From Dehalococcoidia bacterium (GTDB lineage: Bacteria > Chloroflexota > Dehalococcoidia > Lucifugimonadales > UBA1127), in NCBI GenBank assembly GCA_029936935.1, contig JAPYRQ010000018.1, positions 1-36,282 on the forward strand: a stretch of 36,282 nucleotides of DNA, read 5' to 3'. The translations under genes were made by a program, and so were the position numbers. Position 1 is the first letter of the stretch; the number at the start of each line of letters is the position of its first letter. Under the pieces are notes generated by a model, which was not told the DNA's origin, made no database searches, and saw only the letters and a list, made by a program, of their open reading frames with translations. Shown here piece after piece: positions 15,318 to 22,822 of the stretch.

Positions 15318-16622
15318 TTACTCGTAAAGGGGTAGCGTGCCTCGCTCAAGGTCGTCGCCCACCTTGTCGATGATCATATCCAACATCTCCATGTCCCACT
15401 CGGTCACAAAGGTGATGGCCGTGCCGTCGGCCTCCATGCGGGCGGTCCTGCCGATGCGGTGGATATACTCTTCCATGTTCTGAGGCATGTCGTAATTGAT
15501 GACGTGGGAGACCTCCGGGATGTCCAGGCCTCGCGCTGCCACATTGGTGGCCACCAGCACCTTCAACCTGCCCTCTTTGAACGATTTCATGACGCCGCTT
15601 CGCTGTGACTGGGTCATGCCGCCGTGGATGCCTTCAACAGAGATGCGGTCACGTTGCAGCGATTGCACCAGCCTGTCCACGCCTATCTGCGTCTTGCGGA
15701 ACAGTAGGGCCTTGCCGCCGTTGAGTTGCGTCTGCAGGAAGCTTGAAAGGCCTCTGACTTTGTCCTTGTCCCAGACCTCAAAGTAGACCTGCTTCACCTT
15801 TGGCGCCGTCTCAACTTCGCCGCCGACTTGAATCCACTCAGGCGATTGGAGGTGTCGATGGACGATTCGGCGCACCGTTGCGTGCATGGTGGCTGAGAAC
15901 AAGGACGTCTGACGCGCCTTGGGGGTCTGTCGAAGGATGCGCTCGATGTCGGGTAGGAAGCCGATGTCCAGCATCTCGTCGGCCTCGTCCAGAACAATCA
16001 TGTTGACGTTGCCCAACGACAGTGTCCTGCGACTGAGGTGATCGAGCAGCCTGCCTGGTGTGCCGACGACGATGTGTGCGCCGTGTTCCAGGGCTGTTAT
16101 TTGTGTGGTGATGGTCTGTCCGCCGTAGCAGGCGACCACTCGGAGCTTCTTGAACTCGCTGAGCTTGGCTATCTCGTCGCGAACCTGCACGGCAAGCTCA
16201 CGGGTCGGGGCCAGCACAAGGCCCTGTACGCGCTGTTTGTTCACATCGACACGTTCCACCATGGGTATGCCGAAGGCGGCGGTTTTGCCGGTTCCGGTCA
16301 TTGCCTGGGCGACTACGTCCGTCCCCGTCAGCATCGTGGGGATGCATTGTTCCTGCACGGGCGAGGGATTCTCGTAGGCCATGTTCTTGAGGGCACATGC
16401 CATGTCGTAGCTGACAGCCAGGGAACCGAAGTAGTATGCGCCGTCTGCTGCCGCTTCAACCTCGGGTCGAGCCTGCGGAGTCTGCTGGCGTGGAGGTCGT
16501 TGTTGGCTGGGCGCGGCTTTGGTCTCTTGAATATCGTTGGGTTTAGTCCCAGACACACCGGCGGTATTACTCGCTGCAACATCACCGGCTTTAGTCCCAG
16601 ACACACCCGAGGGTTGATTCAC
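15318..16622 (-). CDS. DEAD-box ATP-dependent RNA helicase
   Basis: The core from about residue 65 carries all helicase motifs: Q-motif region (MAYENPSPVQEQCIPTML), motif I AMTGTGKTA, Ia PTRELA, Ib TPGRL, II DEAD, III SAT, and in the second RecA domain V ARGLDIPEV and VI HRIGRTAR. It unwinds RNA in an ATP-dependent manner, for example in ribosome assembly or mRNA decay. The N-terminal 60 residues are Pro/Gln/Ser-rich. GTG at 16622 is the first standard start but has no ribosome-binding site, and the frame stays open and similarly Pro/Gln-rich up to about 16904 (see next entry). The C-terminal basic tail usual in RhlE/CsdA types is absent, and the low-complexity region is at the N-terminus instead. 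Confidence 0.9.
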   Translation of the reverse strand: MNQPSGVSGTKAGDVAASNTAGVSGTKPNDIQETKAAPSQQRPPRQQTPQARPEVEAAADGAYYFGSLAVSYDMACALKNMAYENPSPVQEQCIPTMLTGTDVVAQAMTGTGKTAAFGIPMVERVDVNKQRVQGLVLAPTRELAVQVRDEIAKLSEFKKLRVVACYGGQTITTQITALEHGAHIVVGTPGRLLDHLSRRTLSLGNVNMIVLDEADEMLDIGFLPDIERILRQTPKARQTSLFSATMHATVRRIVHRHLQSPEWIQVGGEVETAPKVKQVYFEVWDKDKVRGLSSFLQTQLNGGKALLFRKTQIGVDRLVQSLQRDRISVEGIHGGMTQSQRSGVMKSFKEGRLKVLVATNVAARGLDIPEVSHVINYDMPQNMEEYIHRIGRTARMEADGTAITFVTEWDMEMLDMIIDKVGDDLERGTLPLYE

Positions 16623-16904
16623 CGGCGCATTTGCCGGACGTTGAGGGCGACGCGGTTGTGGCGGGCTTGGGGGCCTGGTACCTTGTGCCGGGGCAGCCTG
16701 TTGTGATCTGCCCTGCCCGTTTGGGCGTTGCTGAGGTCGAGGTGCCTGTTGAGGCCTCTGTGTTTGCGTGGTCGCTTGGGGCGTAGGAGAAGCTGCCTGA
16801 GCCGCTTCGGGCTGTGTTTCTTGTTTAGACTTTCGACCCCACCAGAGGAAACCTCGACGTTTCTTTTGCTCTGGCTGCGGGGTAGTGGGGATATCGGATG
16901 TTAT
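16623..16904 (-). other. Probable N-terminal extension of the DEAD-box helicase (ATA start?)
   Basis: The helicase frame is open upstream of GTG 16622 for 94 more codons with the same Pro/Gln/Ala-rich character, including RGFLWWGRKSKQET. No ATG, GTG or TTG is in frame. An ATA at 16902-16904 lies eight bases after AGGAAAGG (16913-16920), which looks like a true ribosome-binding site. The extension would therefore begin at ATA or the base at 16902 is an error for ATG. The remaining gap 16905-17187 shows nothing I can identify. Confidence 0.5.
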
Positions 16905-17187
16905 GACGGTGTCCTTTCCTGGTGCCGGGAACTCTGGGGTGGCAGGAGGGCTTCAAACGTGATGGGCCTTGATGGAGCGGAGAGGTATCCTGTGATGCGT
17001 TTCCGCGGGTCTCTTGATGAAGTCTGTCCTGGCGCATTGCACCTATGTTCTATTGTCGTGTGAAAACGATGTTTTGGCAAGGCGCGTAACGCCCCTACGC
17101 GAGGCATGAAGCTTGACTCCCTACCTGGCCGTCGTACAATAGCGAAGGCCAAACCCGTATCTACACTACACCTGTGAGGCATGACTA

Positions 17188-18522
17188 ATGGGAGCTACTG
17201 AGACCCTTGCACGATTCGCCCTGAATACACCCTCTTCGGCAATTCCGGATCCAATCCTCCACGAGGGGAAGCGGTGCATCATCAACTATTTGGGCGTGGC
17301 ACTGTACGCCTCCGCAGACCCATCCATGCAGATTCTCACAGGCCTGTTTGAGGAAGAGGGCGGCAACCCGCAGGCGGCCCTCATCGGTAGCGACATGCGC
17401 ACCAGCCTCCAAAACGCGGCGTTGGCCAACGGCTACCTGGCCCATCTTGAGGACTACGACGACACACACTTCCCAACGGTCATCCACCCCTCTGCACCCA
17501 CAATCCCCGCTGCGATAGCGGTAGGCGAGCGACAAAATGCGTCTGGCCTCGATGTACTGACGGCCACGGTGTTGGGCGTTGAGGCGTGCTGCCGCATCGG
17601 CCTCTCGGTGCACCCGCACCACTACAATGCAGGCTGGCACATCACAGGAACCTGCGGCGTCTTCGGCTCCGCCGTGGCAACAGGTCGATTACTTGGCCTG
17701 GACGAAGGACAGATGATCAACGCCCTCGGCATCGCAGGGACACAGGCGGCAGGAGTCCGTGAGACCTTCGGCTCCATGTCCAAGCCCTTCCACGCCGGGC
17801 GCTCTGCCCAGAGCGGCGTACTGGCTGGCCTGCTGGCGGGTCGCGGGTTCACGTCCACATCAGAAATCCTTGAGGGAAGACGCGGCTTTGCTGCGGTGCT
17901 CTCGACCGCTTCCGACATGGCGCAGGTGACCGATGCTCTTGGCGAGCGATGGGAGTTGCCAAACAACGGCCTGAAGCCCTACGCATGCGGCGTGGTGAGC
18001 CACCCGCTTATCGATGCCATGATTACTATGCGTAACACCCACGGCGTGAAAGCTGAAGACGTGCTTGCCATCACGGCCAACGTTCAGCCTCTGGTGCTGG
18101 AGTTGATGGACAGGCAGCACCCACGCATCGGGCTGGAAGGCAAGTTCTCGCACCAGCACTCCATGGCTGTGGGGCTTGTTGATGGCGGCGCATTCCCCGC
18201 TCAGTACACCGATGAACGGGTGTTGGATCCGACCATCATCGCGTTGCGAGATAAGATCAAGGCCACCGTTGACCCCAAGATGCCTGAGGACGCTGCCGAG
18301 GTGACCGTCATGCTGAAAGACGGCCGCTCCATCACGGAGAAGGTCGACCACGCCACCGGAGCTCCGGAGAACCCCTTGTCTGACGCACAACTTAAGGACA
18401 AGTTTCGTAACCTGGTCGGCAGGGTGTTGTCCAAGGATCAGGGGGAGAAGCTGTTGGCGAGGCTTTGGGACATCGATAAAGTGGAGAACGTCGGCGAGAT
18501 CATGGCGCTGGCCCGGCCCTAG
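17188..18522 (+). CDS. MmgE/PrpD family protein
   Basis: The protein has 444 residues with ATG at 17188; GTGAGG lies 14 bases upstream, so the ribosome-binding site is weak. It shows the MmgE/PrpD pattern: an N-terminal LEDYDDTHFPTVIHPSAPTIP, a TCGVFGSAVATGRLLGL segment, a GTQAAGV stretch and KPFHAGRSAQSGVLA, followed by the KPYACGVVSHPLIDA motif near residue 265. Family members include 2-methylcitrate dehydratase and cis-aconitate decarboxylase. Close homologs in this clade often have no proven reaction, so I do not assign one. It stands alone between the helicase (divergent) and the VanZ-like gene (convergent, three bases from its stop). Confidence 0.85.
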   Translation: MGATETLARFALNTPSSAIPDPILHEGKRCIINYLGVALYASADPSMQILTGLFEEEGGNPQAALIGSDMRTSLQNAALANGYLAHLEDYDDTHFPTVIHPSAPTIPAAIAVGERQNASGLDVLTATVLGVEACCRIGLSVHPHHYNAGWHITGTCGVFGSAVATGRLLGLDEGQMINALGIAGTQAAGVRETFGSMSKPFHAGRSAQSGVLAGLLAGRGFTSTSEILEGRRGFAAVLSTASDMAQVTDALGERWELPNNGLKPYACGVVSHPLIDAMITMRNTHGVKAEDVLAITANVQPLVLELMDRQHPRIGLEGKFSHQHSMAVGLVDGGAFPAQYTDERVLDPTIIALRDKIKATVDPKMPEDAAEVTVMLKDGRSITEKVDHATGAPENPLSDAQLKDKFRNLVGRVLSKDQGEKLLARLWDIDKVENVGEIMALARP

Positions 18523-18525
18523 TTG

Positions 18526-19413
18526 TTATATGTGCAACCACGCGCCGAACAACCAGGCTCCGCCGGCCATTGCCCATGTACCGAACCACACCATCTCGTC
18601 GTCTGGTATCACGTCCAGACCAAAGACGGCTAGGGGGATTGCGAAGACCACGCCCACACTCAGCGTCGGAGCTATGACCAGCTTCAACTGCGCGTACAGG
18701 CTGGTGCACCGGCCTAAAGCAATCCACGCAGCAACCGCTAGGAACGGCAATATTGCCAGCAACGCCTGCGGCTCGTGCACCAATGACCGCTGCACATCCG
18801 ACGTAGCCAACGCGTCGAGCGAGTACCCGTTTGCCGACCCCGCTGCAATCCACATCGATACCACCCACGCCACGAACGCCGCTTGCAGCAGTATCCCTAC
18901 GTTGAAGAAAACGCGACCCGACTCCACCCATCGCCCGTGGAAGACATGGTCGGTGCTTACTACGGCGGCGCGCGTCAGCAACACCGTCATCAACCCACCG
19001 ATGGCGTCGCGACCGATGTCTTCTATCGACGCTGTCCTGCCGGACACGAAGCTCTGGTGTACTTCGTCGATGACGCCGTAGACCATTGCCACGCCAAACG
19101 CTGTTCCAACGACCACTGGCCATCGCCAGGTGAAGGTGCTGCTAATGGCCAGGTAGGTGAGGCCCGTCAGGATGCCAAACGCGGTTCCGTGGAATATCCA
19201 CTGGATGCTCCACTTTGGGAAGATACCCAGGAACTTGGACGCGGAGCCAATACTCTCCGGCGACGAGTTCTGGGAGATGTAGAAGATGAGGCCCATCCAC
19301 GCAGCCACCGCACTCCAGGCACCTATCGATAGCGGGACGCGGTAGGTGTGGAGCGCATCTTTGATGCTGGGGTCTGGGCGGTTGAGTGAGGTCAACTCGA
19401 TTTGCTCCACCAC
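18526..19413 (-). CDS. VanZ-like integral membrane protein, coupled to reductive-dehalogenase-like gene
   Basis: The protein has 295 residues with a GTG start at 19413. The first half is a VanZ-like domain: AWMGLIFYISQNSSPESI in TM1, then HGTAFGILTGLTYLA, and the characteristic DEVHQSFVSGRTASIEDIGRDAIGG. The second half has four or five further hydrophobic segments not typical of VanZ, so it is about twice the size of a VanZ domain. VanZ-like proteins have no proven general reaction. The start lies inside the last 22 bases of the upstream reductive-dehalogenase-like gene, in a different frame, so the two are translationally coupled. It could be a membrane partner of that enzyme, but this is only an inference from position. 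Confidence 0.75.
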   Translation of the reverse strand: MVEQIELTSLNRPDPSIKDALHTYRVPLSIGAWSAVAAWMGLIFYISQNSSPESIGSASKFLGIFPKWSIQWIFHGTAFGILTGLTYLAISSTFTWRWPVVVGTAFGVAMVYGVIDEVHQSFVSGRTASIEDIGRDAIGGLMTVLLTRAAVVSTDHVFHGRWVESGRVFFNVGILLQAAFVAWVVSMWIAAGSANGYSLDALATSDVQRSLVHEPQALLAILPFLAVAAWIALGRCTSLYAQLKLVIAPTLSVGVVFAIPLAVFGLDVIPDDEMVWFGTWAMAGGAWLFGAWLHI

Positions 19414-20561
19414 CAGCTTGGGGCTTTACGCTTATCGGCACCAAGCCAGTTGTTGATCGCAAGCATCAGCCTGCGTAACTGCGTAGAAGCTAGTCTCAAC
19501 CACACTCGATTGCCTACTTTGGTGAAGTCGCGGTTGTAGGGGCAACCCCGGATGCAGATGGAACACTCGGCGTTCTGATTGGCCCAAAACCCAAAGCACC
19601 TCTCGGCATCCGTCGTCCACTTCACTACTCCCTGGATGTTCGATTGGTTGTGCACCTCACTCGATGGCGAGCCAAACGCAATGGCCTTGGGTGGGCAAGC
19701 GTCGGCACACTTACGGCAGCCGTTGCAGAACGCTTGGACGCCCAGACTTCGTGGCGAGTCATGGTCGAGAGGAAGGTCGGTGAATATCTTGCTGATGCGC
19801 ACCCTCGGCCCAAACTCCTTGGTGATGAGCAGCCCGTTTCTGGCGTACTCGCCCAGGCCGGCCTTGATGGCGTAGGGAATGGAGAGGGCTGTGTCGTTCT
19901 GGCTGGGGACGGCGCGGTAGCCCAGGTTCTGGATGTATTGCGCAAGGGCAAGGAGGACAGCTGCGTCTTGCGAGTAACCAAGGCCTGTAGCCGCGCCGCT
20001 CAACGCCGATGGCACGGTGGCGATGAGGCTCTGATCCATCTTCTTAGCAATGACAATGACGTTCGGGAGGTCTGTCGGCAGATCTGCGGGCTTTGCCGTG
20101 CCTTGCTTCCGACTGTACCTGTGGGAGTACACCCAGCGTTCATCGTAGTCGGTGACGCCAATCAGGTCTGCGCCAAAGAGAGCCGCAACACGTTTGAACT
20201 CCCTGGTGGTGGCTGCGGTGTCATCCACGGCAACTTTGGCATCAGCCGGTGGTTCCTGGAGGGTGAACGTGTCCAGAAATCCCTCGCGTCGGTCCTCATC
20301 TTCCTTCAACCCCGTGAAGATGTCAGACACGTGCCATGCGGCGTTGCGCAGGGCGTAGTCGCGTTGGGTGAAGCCGTCCACCGGACGGACATCGCCGGAA
20401 GGGTCACCGTAGGACCGGAAGAACCGCTCCGATTTCTCACTCCGCACCGTCTCGTCCCAATTGGCACGATTGAAGATATCATCGCGCTGGCTGAACCGCT
20501 GAAAATTCGGCAGCACTGGCAACACGATAGGTTCACGGTCGTTTCCTGGGCCTTCGCTCAT
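19392..20561 (-). CDS. Reductive-dehalogenase-like corrinoid iron-sulfur protein (no Tat signal)
   Basis: ATG at 20561 gives 389 residues. The sequence follows the reductive dehalogenase (RdhA) plan: NFQRFSQRDDIFNRANWDE and FTQRDYALRNAAWHVSD at the N-terminus, a cobalamin-type domain with YIQNLGYRAVP and AGLGEYARNGLLITKEFGP, then KIFTDLPL, and two ferredoxin-like cysteine sets: FCNGCRKCADACPP, and a second set with ERC, ten spaced residues, then CSICIRGCPY. RdhA removes halogens by reduction, and epoxyqueuosine reductase QueG is its relative. The FTDLPL motif and second cluster layout favour RdhA over QueG. There is no twin-arginine signal, so it should be cytosolic, unlike respiratory RdhA; a catabolic role is possible. 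No ribosome-binding site precedes the start, which lies 12 bases after the tRNA terminator. Confidence 0.8.
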   Translation of the reverse strand: MSEGPGNDREPIVLPVLPNFQRFSQRDDIFNRANWDETVRSEKSERFFRSYGDPSGDVRPVDGFTQRDYALRNAAWHVSDIFTGLKEDEDRREGFLDTFTLQEPPADAKVAVDDTAATTREFKRVAALFGADLIGVTDYDERWVYSHRYSRKQGTAKPADLPTDLPNVIVIAKKMDQSLIATVPSALSGAATGLGYSQDAAVLLALAQYIQNLGYRAVPSQNDTALSIPYAIKAGLGEYARNGLLITKEFGPRVRISKIFTDLPLDHDSPRSLGVQAFCNGCRKCADACPPKAIAFGSPSSEVHNQSNIQGVVKWTTDAERCFGFWANQNAECSICIRGCPYNRDFTKVGNRVWLRLASTQLRRLMLAINNWLGADKRKAPSWWWSKSS

Positions 20562-20573
20562 GGGGGTAGCATA

Positions 20574-20602
20574 ACAAAAAAGCCCCCTCACTGAGGGGGC
20601 TT
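20574..20602 (-). terminator. Intrinsic terminator of tRNA-Asp
   Basis: On the minus strand AAGCCCCCTCA and TGAGGGGGCTT (20592-20602 and 20580-20590) form an 11-bp inverted repeat followed by a T-run at 20575-20581. It lies after the tRNA and directly before the start codon of the reductive-dehalogenase-like gene, so that gene depends on read-through or its own undetected promoter. Confidence 0.85.
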
Positions 20603-20620
20603 CTTGTTTGCTCTGTTTTC

Positions 20621-20697
20621 TGGCGACCCCGACGGGATTCGAACCCGTGATCTTCGCCGTGACAGGGCGATATGTTGGGCCACTACACCACGGGGCC
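20621..20697 (-). tRNA. tRNA-Asp (GTC)
   Basis: On the minus strand the acceptor stem GGCCCCG pairs with CGGGGTC (one G-T). The anticodon stem TCGCC/GGCGA closes the loop CTGTCAC, giving anticodon GTC for aspartate. The T-arm ACGGG-TTCGAAT-CCCGT is perfect and the 3' CCA is encoded (20621-20623). A promoter lies just upstream and a terminator follows. Confidence 0.97.
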
Positions 20698-20708
20698 GCG
20701 CACTACCT

Positions 20709-20738
20709 ATCGTAGCTGTCGCATAGGGAGAGTGTCAA
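20709..20738 (-). promoter_or_regulatory. Sigma-70-type promoter for tRNA-Asp
   Basis: On the minus strand TTGACA (20733-20738) is separated by 18 bases from TACGAT (20709-20714). The mature tRNA begins about 12 bases after the -10, which fits a short processed leader. Confidence 0.75.
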
Positions 20739-20773
20739 GGGAGTTGGCACCCGGAAAGCGGCTTCACCGCATT

Positions 20774-20857
20774 CTCGTCATTCCGGCGGAGGCCAGAATC
20801 TAGGCTCTGGTATCCCATCATTCCTGGACACCAGCTTCCACTGGTGAGATGAGCGCT
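20774..20857. repeat. Dispersed palindromic intergenic repeat, long copy
   Basis: The stretch includes CATTCCGGCGGAGGCCAGAA at 20779 and CTGGACACCAGCTTCCACTG at 20824, two halves of the common intergenic repeat of the form TCATTCCxGCGxAGGCxGGAATC / CTGGATxCCxGCTTxCxC. The second half matches the unit at 10317-10353. It sits between the thioredoxin-like gene and the tRNA promoter. I see no gene in it. Confidence 0.65.
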
Positions 20858-20880
20858 TTTCCCATGGGTACTGGGAAAAG

Positions 20881-21603
20881 CTACTGGCCCTTCTCCATCT
20901 GCTCCCGCTGCCACGCGTAGTCCACTTTGTCGTCGTAGAACTTGTCTGGGTGCTCAACAGCCCAAATCTGCTTACGGATGTTGAAGTTGTCTGGCTCAAT
21001 CGCCACACCCTCGCGCCATGCGGCCATCGCCTCGTCCGTCTTGCCGTCCTGGTAGAGCGCCAGGCCACGGCGGAAGTGCTCCAACGCCTCGGGGTGCTTG
21101 ATGACCTTCTCGGCTTCAGCTTCGGAGAGCGTCGACAGCTCATCGAGGGATGGTTCTGCCCCCCAAGACTCCGCCAGCGCGAGGTGCTCCGGCCTGTGGA
21201 TATCGAAGCCACCGCGCTTGATGTAGCGCACCGTACCCTGCTCGTCCACGAAGACGGCATTGGGGATGGCTTTGCAGCCCAGCGCCTGACCAACACGGTT
21301 TTCAGCGTCCACCACTGTGGTGAAGGTTGTACCAGCTTTGTCCGTGTAGCGTGTGGGTAGGTCCGGGCCCTGGGCATCAACTGCTATGGAAAGGAACTCC
21401 ATACCCTGGGGGTTGTGCTTCTCGTAGTACTCCTGCCAGACCGGCAGTTGTTCACGGCAGGCTCACCATGACGCCCACATGAACAGGATGTGCTTCTTGC
21501 CCCGGAAGCTGGCCAGCGATACTTGCTCGCCAGTCAGACTTGGGAGCGTGATGTCAGGAATCTGATCGCCCACGTCAATATAGGCTGCTGGCTGTGTAGC
21601 CAT
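20881..21603 (-). CDS. Thioredoxin/TlpA-like protein with C-terminal TPR-like region, candidate selenoprotein (TGA at 21463-21465 read through)
   Basis: ATG at 21603, after AAGGGGGG, opens a 240-residue frame with a single in-frame TGA (codon 47) before TAG at 20881-20883. The protein starts GDQIPDITLPSLTGEQVSL, typical of the AhpC/TlpA-type thioredoxin fold, then HILFMWASW-[TGA]-ACREQLP. The redox site WAxWCxxCR of TlpA proteins thus has TGA in place of the first Cys. Cys49 and the CREQLP tail match the family; only one residue lies between, giving UxC rather than CxxC. The cis-proline segment KAIPNAVFVDEQG follows. Residues about 170-235 form a TPR-like tail (GLALYQDGKTDEAMAAWREG). A SECIS-like hairpin follows the TGA (separate entry). 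No signal peptide is visible, so it is probably cytosolic. A conventional annotation would call only a truncated ORF from 21402. Confidence 0.85.
21426..21465 (-). promoter_or_regulatory. Candidate bacterial SECIS hairpin after in-frame TGA
   Basis: On the minus strand CTGCC (21443-21447) pairs with GGCAG (21433-21437) around the 5-nt loop GGTCT. The loop starts 20 nt after the TGA and begins with GG. Two more pairs can form below an AA/GA internal loop. The spacing and loop Gs match the general description of bacterial SECIS elements. Confidence 0.65.
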
Positions 21604-21662
21604 GCTGTTCCCCCCTTGAAGTGATTGGTGTGTGTCAGGCCGACGGCCTGCTTTTAGAATGC

Positions 21663-21890
21663 TCAGCCAAGGCCATGGTACCCAATGACCACTTCTTCGC
21701 CGATGAGCATGACGGGGGTGATGGGTTCACCGTTGGAGAGCTTGAGCAGCGCCTCTTTGGCGCCTTCAACCTCGTCGATGTCGATCTTGGTATATGTCTT
21801 GCCTTCATCGTCCATCTCTGACATTGCTGCGTCAGAGTAGCTGCAATCCTTTTGCGTGTAGATAGTTATCGTTGCTGTTTCCTGGGTCAC
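21663..21890 (-). CDS. Glutaredoxin-like protein (CSYS motif)
   Basis: This 75-residue protein begins with GTG at 21890 after GAGGTG. It has the glutaredoxin/NrdH-like fold: beta strand ITIYTQ, an active-site segment DCSYS with Cys16 and Ser19 (the second redox Cys is Ser, so it is monothiol), a helix, TYTKIDIDEVEGAKE, the cis-Pro segment ITPVMLIGEEVVIGYHGLG. It may pass electrons or bind a metal, but the usual glutathione/NrdH determinants are not all clear. The candidate selenoprotein gene follows 59 bases downstream on the same strand, so the two may form one redox operon. Confidence 0.75.
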   Translation of the reverse strand: MTQETATITIYTQKDCSYSDAAMSEMDDEGKTYTKIDIDEVEGAKEALLKLSNGEPITPVMLIGEEVVIGYHGLG

Positions 21891-22090
21891 ATCCGCACCT
21901 CAATTACCTGGTTTCTTACTGGGTATGATACCTATCGGCGTCAAGAGGTGCAAAGTTCCCTCTCCTGCGCCTATACATGAGCGCGATAAGAGACCTGGAA
22001 ATCACAGGGAAACCCTCCGATAATTGAGTAGCTACACCCAGAAAATATGATGATAATTTAGTGGTAATCACCTAATTGTGAACCGATATA

Positions 22091-22119
22091 TTGACGAATA
22101 ACATGAGAAATACTATTAT
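22091..22119 (+). promoter_or_regulatory. Sigma-70-type promoter in AT-rich gap
   Basis: TTGACG (22091-22096) is separated by 17 bases from TATTAT (22114-22119). It lies in the AT-rich stretch 21950-22170, which is clearly less GC-rich than the rest of the window, and drives the small gene at 22171. I see nothing else in this gap. Confidence 0.65.
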
Positions 22120-22170
22120 TGATTTAGAGAACATCTCTTAATTTATATTAGATTATTGGAGGTCATCGCC

Positions 22171-22407
22171 ATGATGAACACAATGCCTTACCTGCTCTCT
22201 TCTACTACTGATGACCTTCTGCGTGCTACGCGCAAGTTGGAGCAGGCGACAAAAGAGTCGTGGAGCATGAACTGGTCACAGTTTGCTTTGCAGTGTCCCC
22301 ACAAGGTGGTGGTCAACTCAACCTTCGTTTTGAATAACTCGCTGGAATCCATCCACCGCTATGTGGAAGCCCAACACGCCCTTGCGAAGGGCAAGTCCAA
22401 GAGGTAG
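22171..22407 (+). CDS. Small hypothetical protein
   Basis: ATG at 22171 follows GGAGG at 22158-22162 and gives 78 residues. A clear -35/-10 pair lies 50-80 bases upstream. The protein is mainly helical (TDDLLRATRKLEQATKESWS, SLESIHRYVEAQHALAKG), has one Cys and ends in a basic Lys/Arg tail. I do not recognise it with confidence; the helical layout weakly resembles phasin-type or nucleoid-associated small proteins. The MerR-like regulator follows 40 bases later in the same direction, so it may be cotranscribed. Confidence 0.65.
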   Translation: MMNTMPYLLSSTTDDLLRATRKLEQATKESWSMNWSQFALQCPHKVVVNSTFVLNNSLESIHRYVEAQHALAKGKSKR

Positions 22408-22446
22408 TATTGTCACTCGCACAGGCACGTTAACCCCAGCTTTTGT

Positions 22447-22755
22447 ATGAATTACGTGAATGTCTGTGCCTCACAACTTATGACTGAAGATCGTAACGTA
22501 GGAAAATACCCCGTGAGCGTGGCCTCAAACCTCACGGATGTCGCCGAACATCGCCTAAGGGCGTTTGAGACGGCTGGTTTGTTGGAGCCTCAAAGAACAG
22601 AGGGTGGCACCAGACTCTACTCGGACGCTGACCTAGAATTGATTCAGAGGATTGCTGAGTTGGCTGATAAAGGTATCAACTATGCAGGTATCCGCGAGGT
22701 CCTGGAAATCATCGGTGACGATGAGGAGACCGGAGAAGCTTCGGACTCAGAATAG
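22447..22755 (+). CDS. MerR/HspR-like transcriptional regulator
   Basis: The protein has 102 residues from ATG at 22447; ATG 22480 is an alternative, and neither has a clear ribosome-binding site. Residues about 20-80 form a winged helix of the MerR/HspR type: YPVSVASNLTDVAEHRLRAFETAGLLEPQRTEGGTRLYSDADLELIQRIAEL, with the typical GLLxPxRTxGGxRxYS wing. No metal-binding Cys pair is evident and the tail is acidic, which fits HspR-like heat-shock repressors better than metal-sensing MerR. It may regulate the upstream small gene. A strong bidirectional terminator follows. Confidence 0.8.
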   Translation: MNYVNVCASQLMTEDRNVGKYPVSVASNLTDVAEHRLRAFETAGLLEPQRTEGGTRLYSDADLELIQRIAELADKGINYAGIREVLEIIGDDEETGEASDSE

Positions 22756-22780
22756 ACGCGCACAAGGTTGAACAAACTAA

Positions 22781-22817
22781 AGAGAAAGCCCTCCGATAAG
22801 TCGGAGGGCTTTCTCTT
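22781..22817. terminator. Bidirectional intrinsic terminator
   Basis: AGAGAAAGCCCTCCGA (22781-22796) and its perfect 16-bp complement (22801-22816) enclose the loop TAAG. It lies between the convergent MerR-like and YHS genes and serves both. Confidence 0.9.
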
Positions 22818-22822
22818 TGAAA

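Noticed and set aside
15295-15325. Hairpin CCCCTAAGGGG after the small lipoprotein gene
   Set aside because: The stem is short and no T-run follows, so I do not call it a terminator.
20881-21402. Truncated thioredoxin-like gene starting at ATG 21402
   Set aside because: It lacks the N-terminal part of the fold and the redox motif; the real start with a ribosome-binding site is 21603 if TGA 21463-21465 is read.
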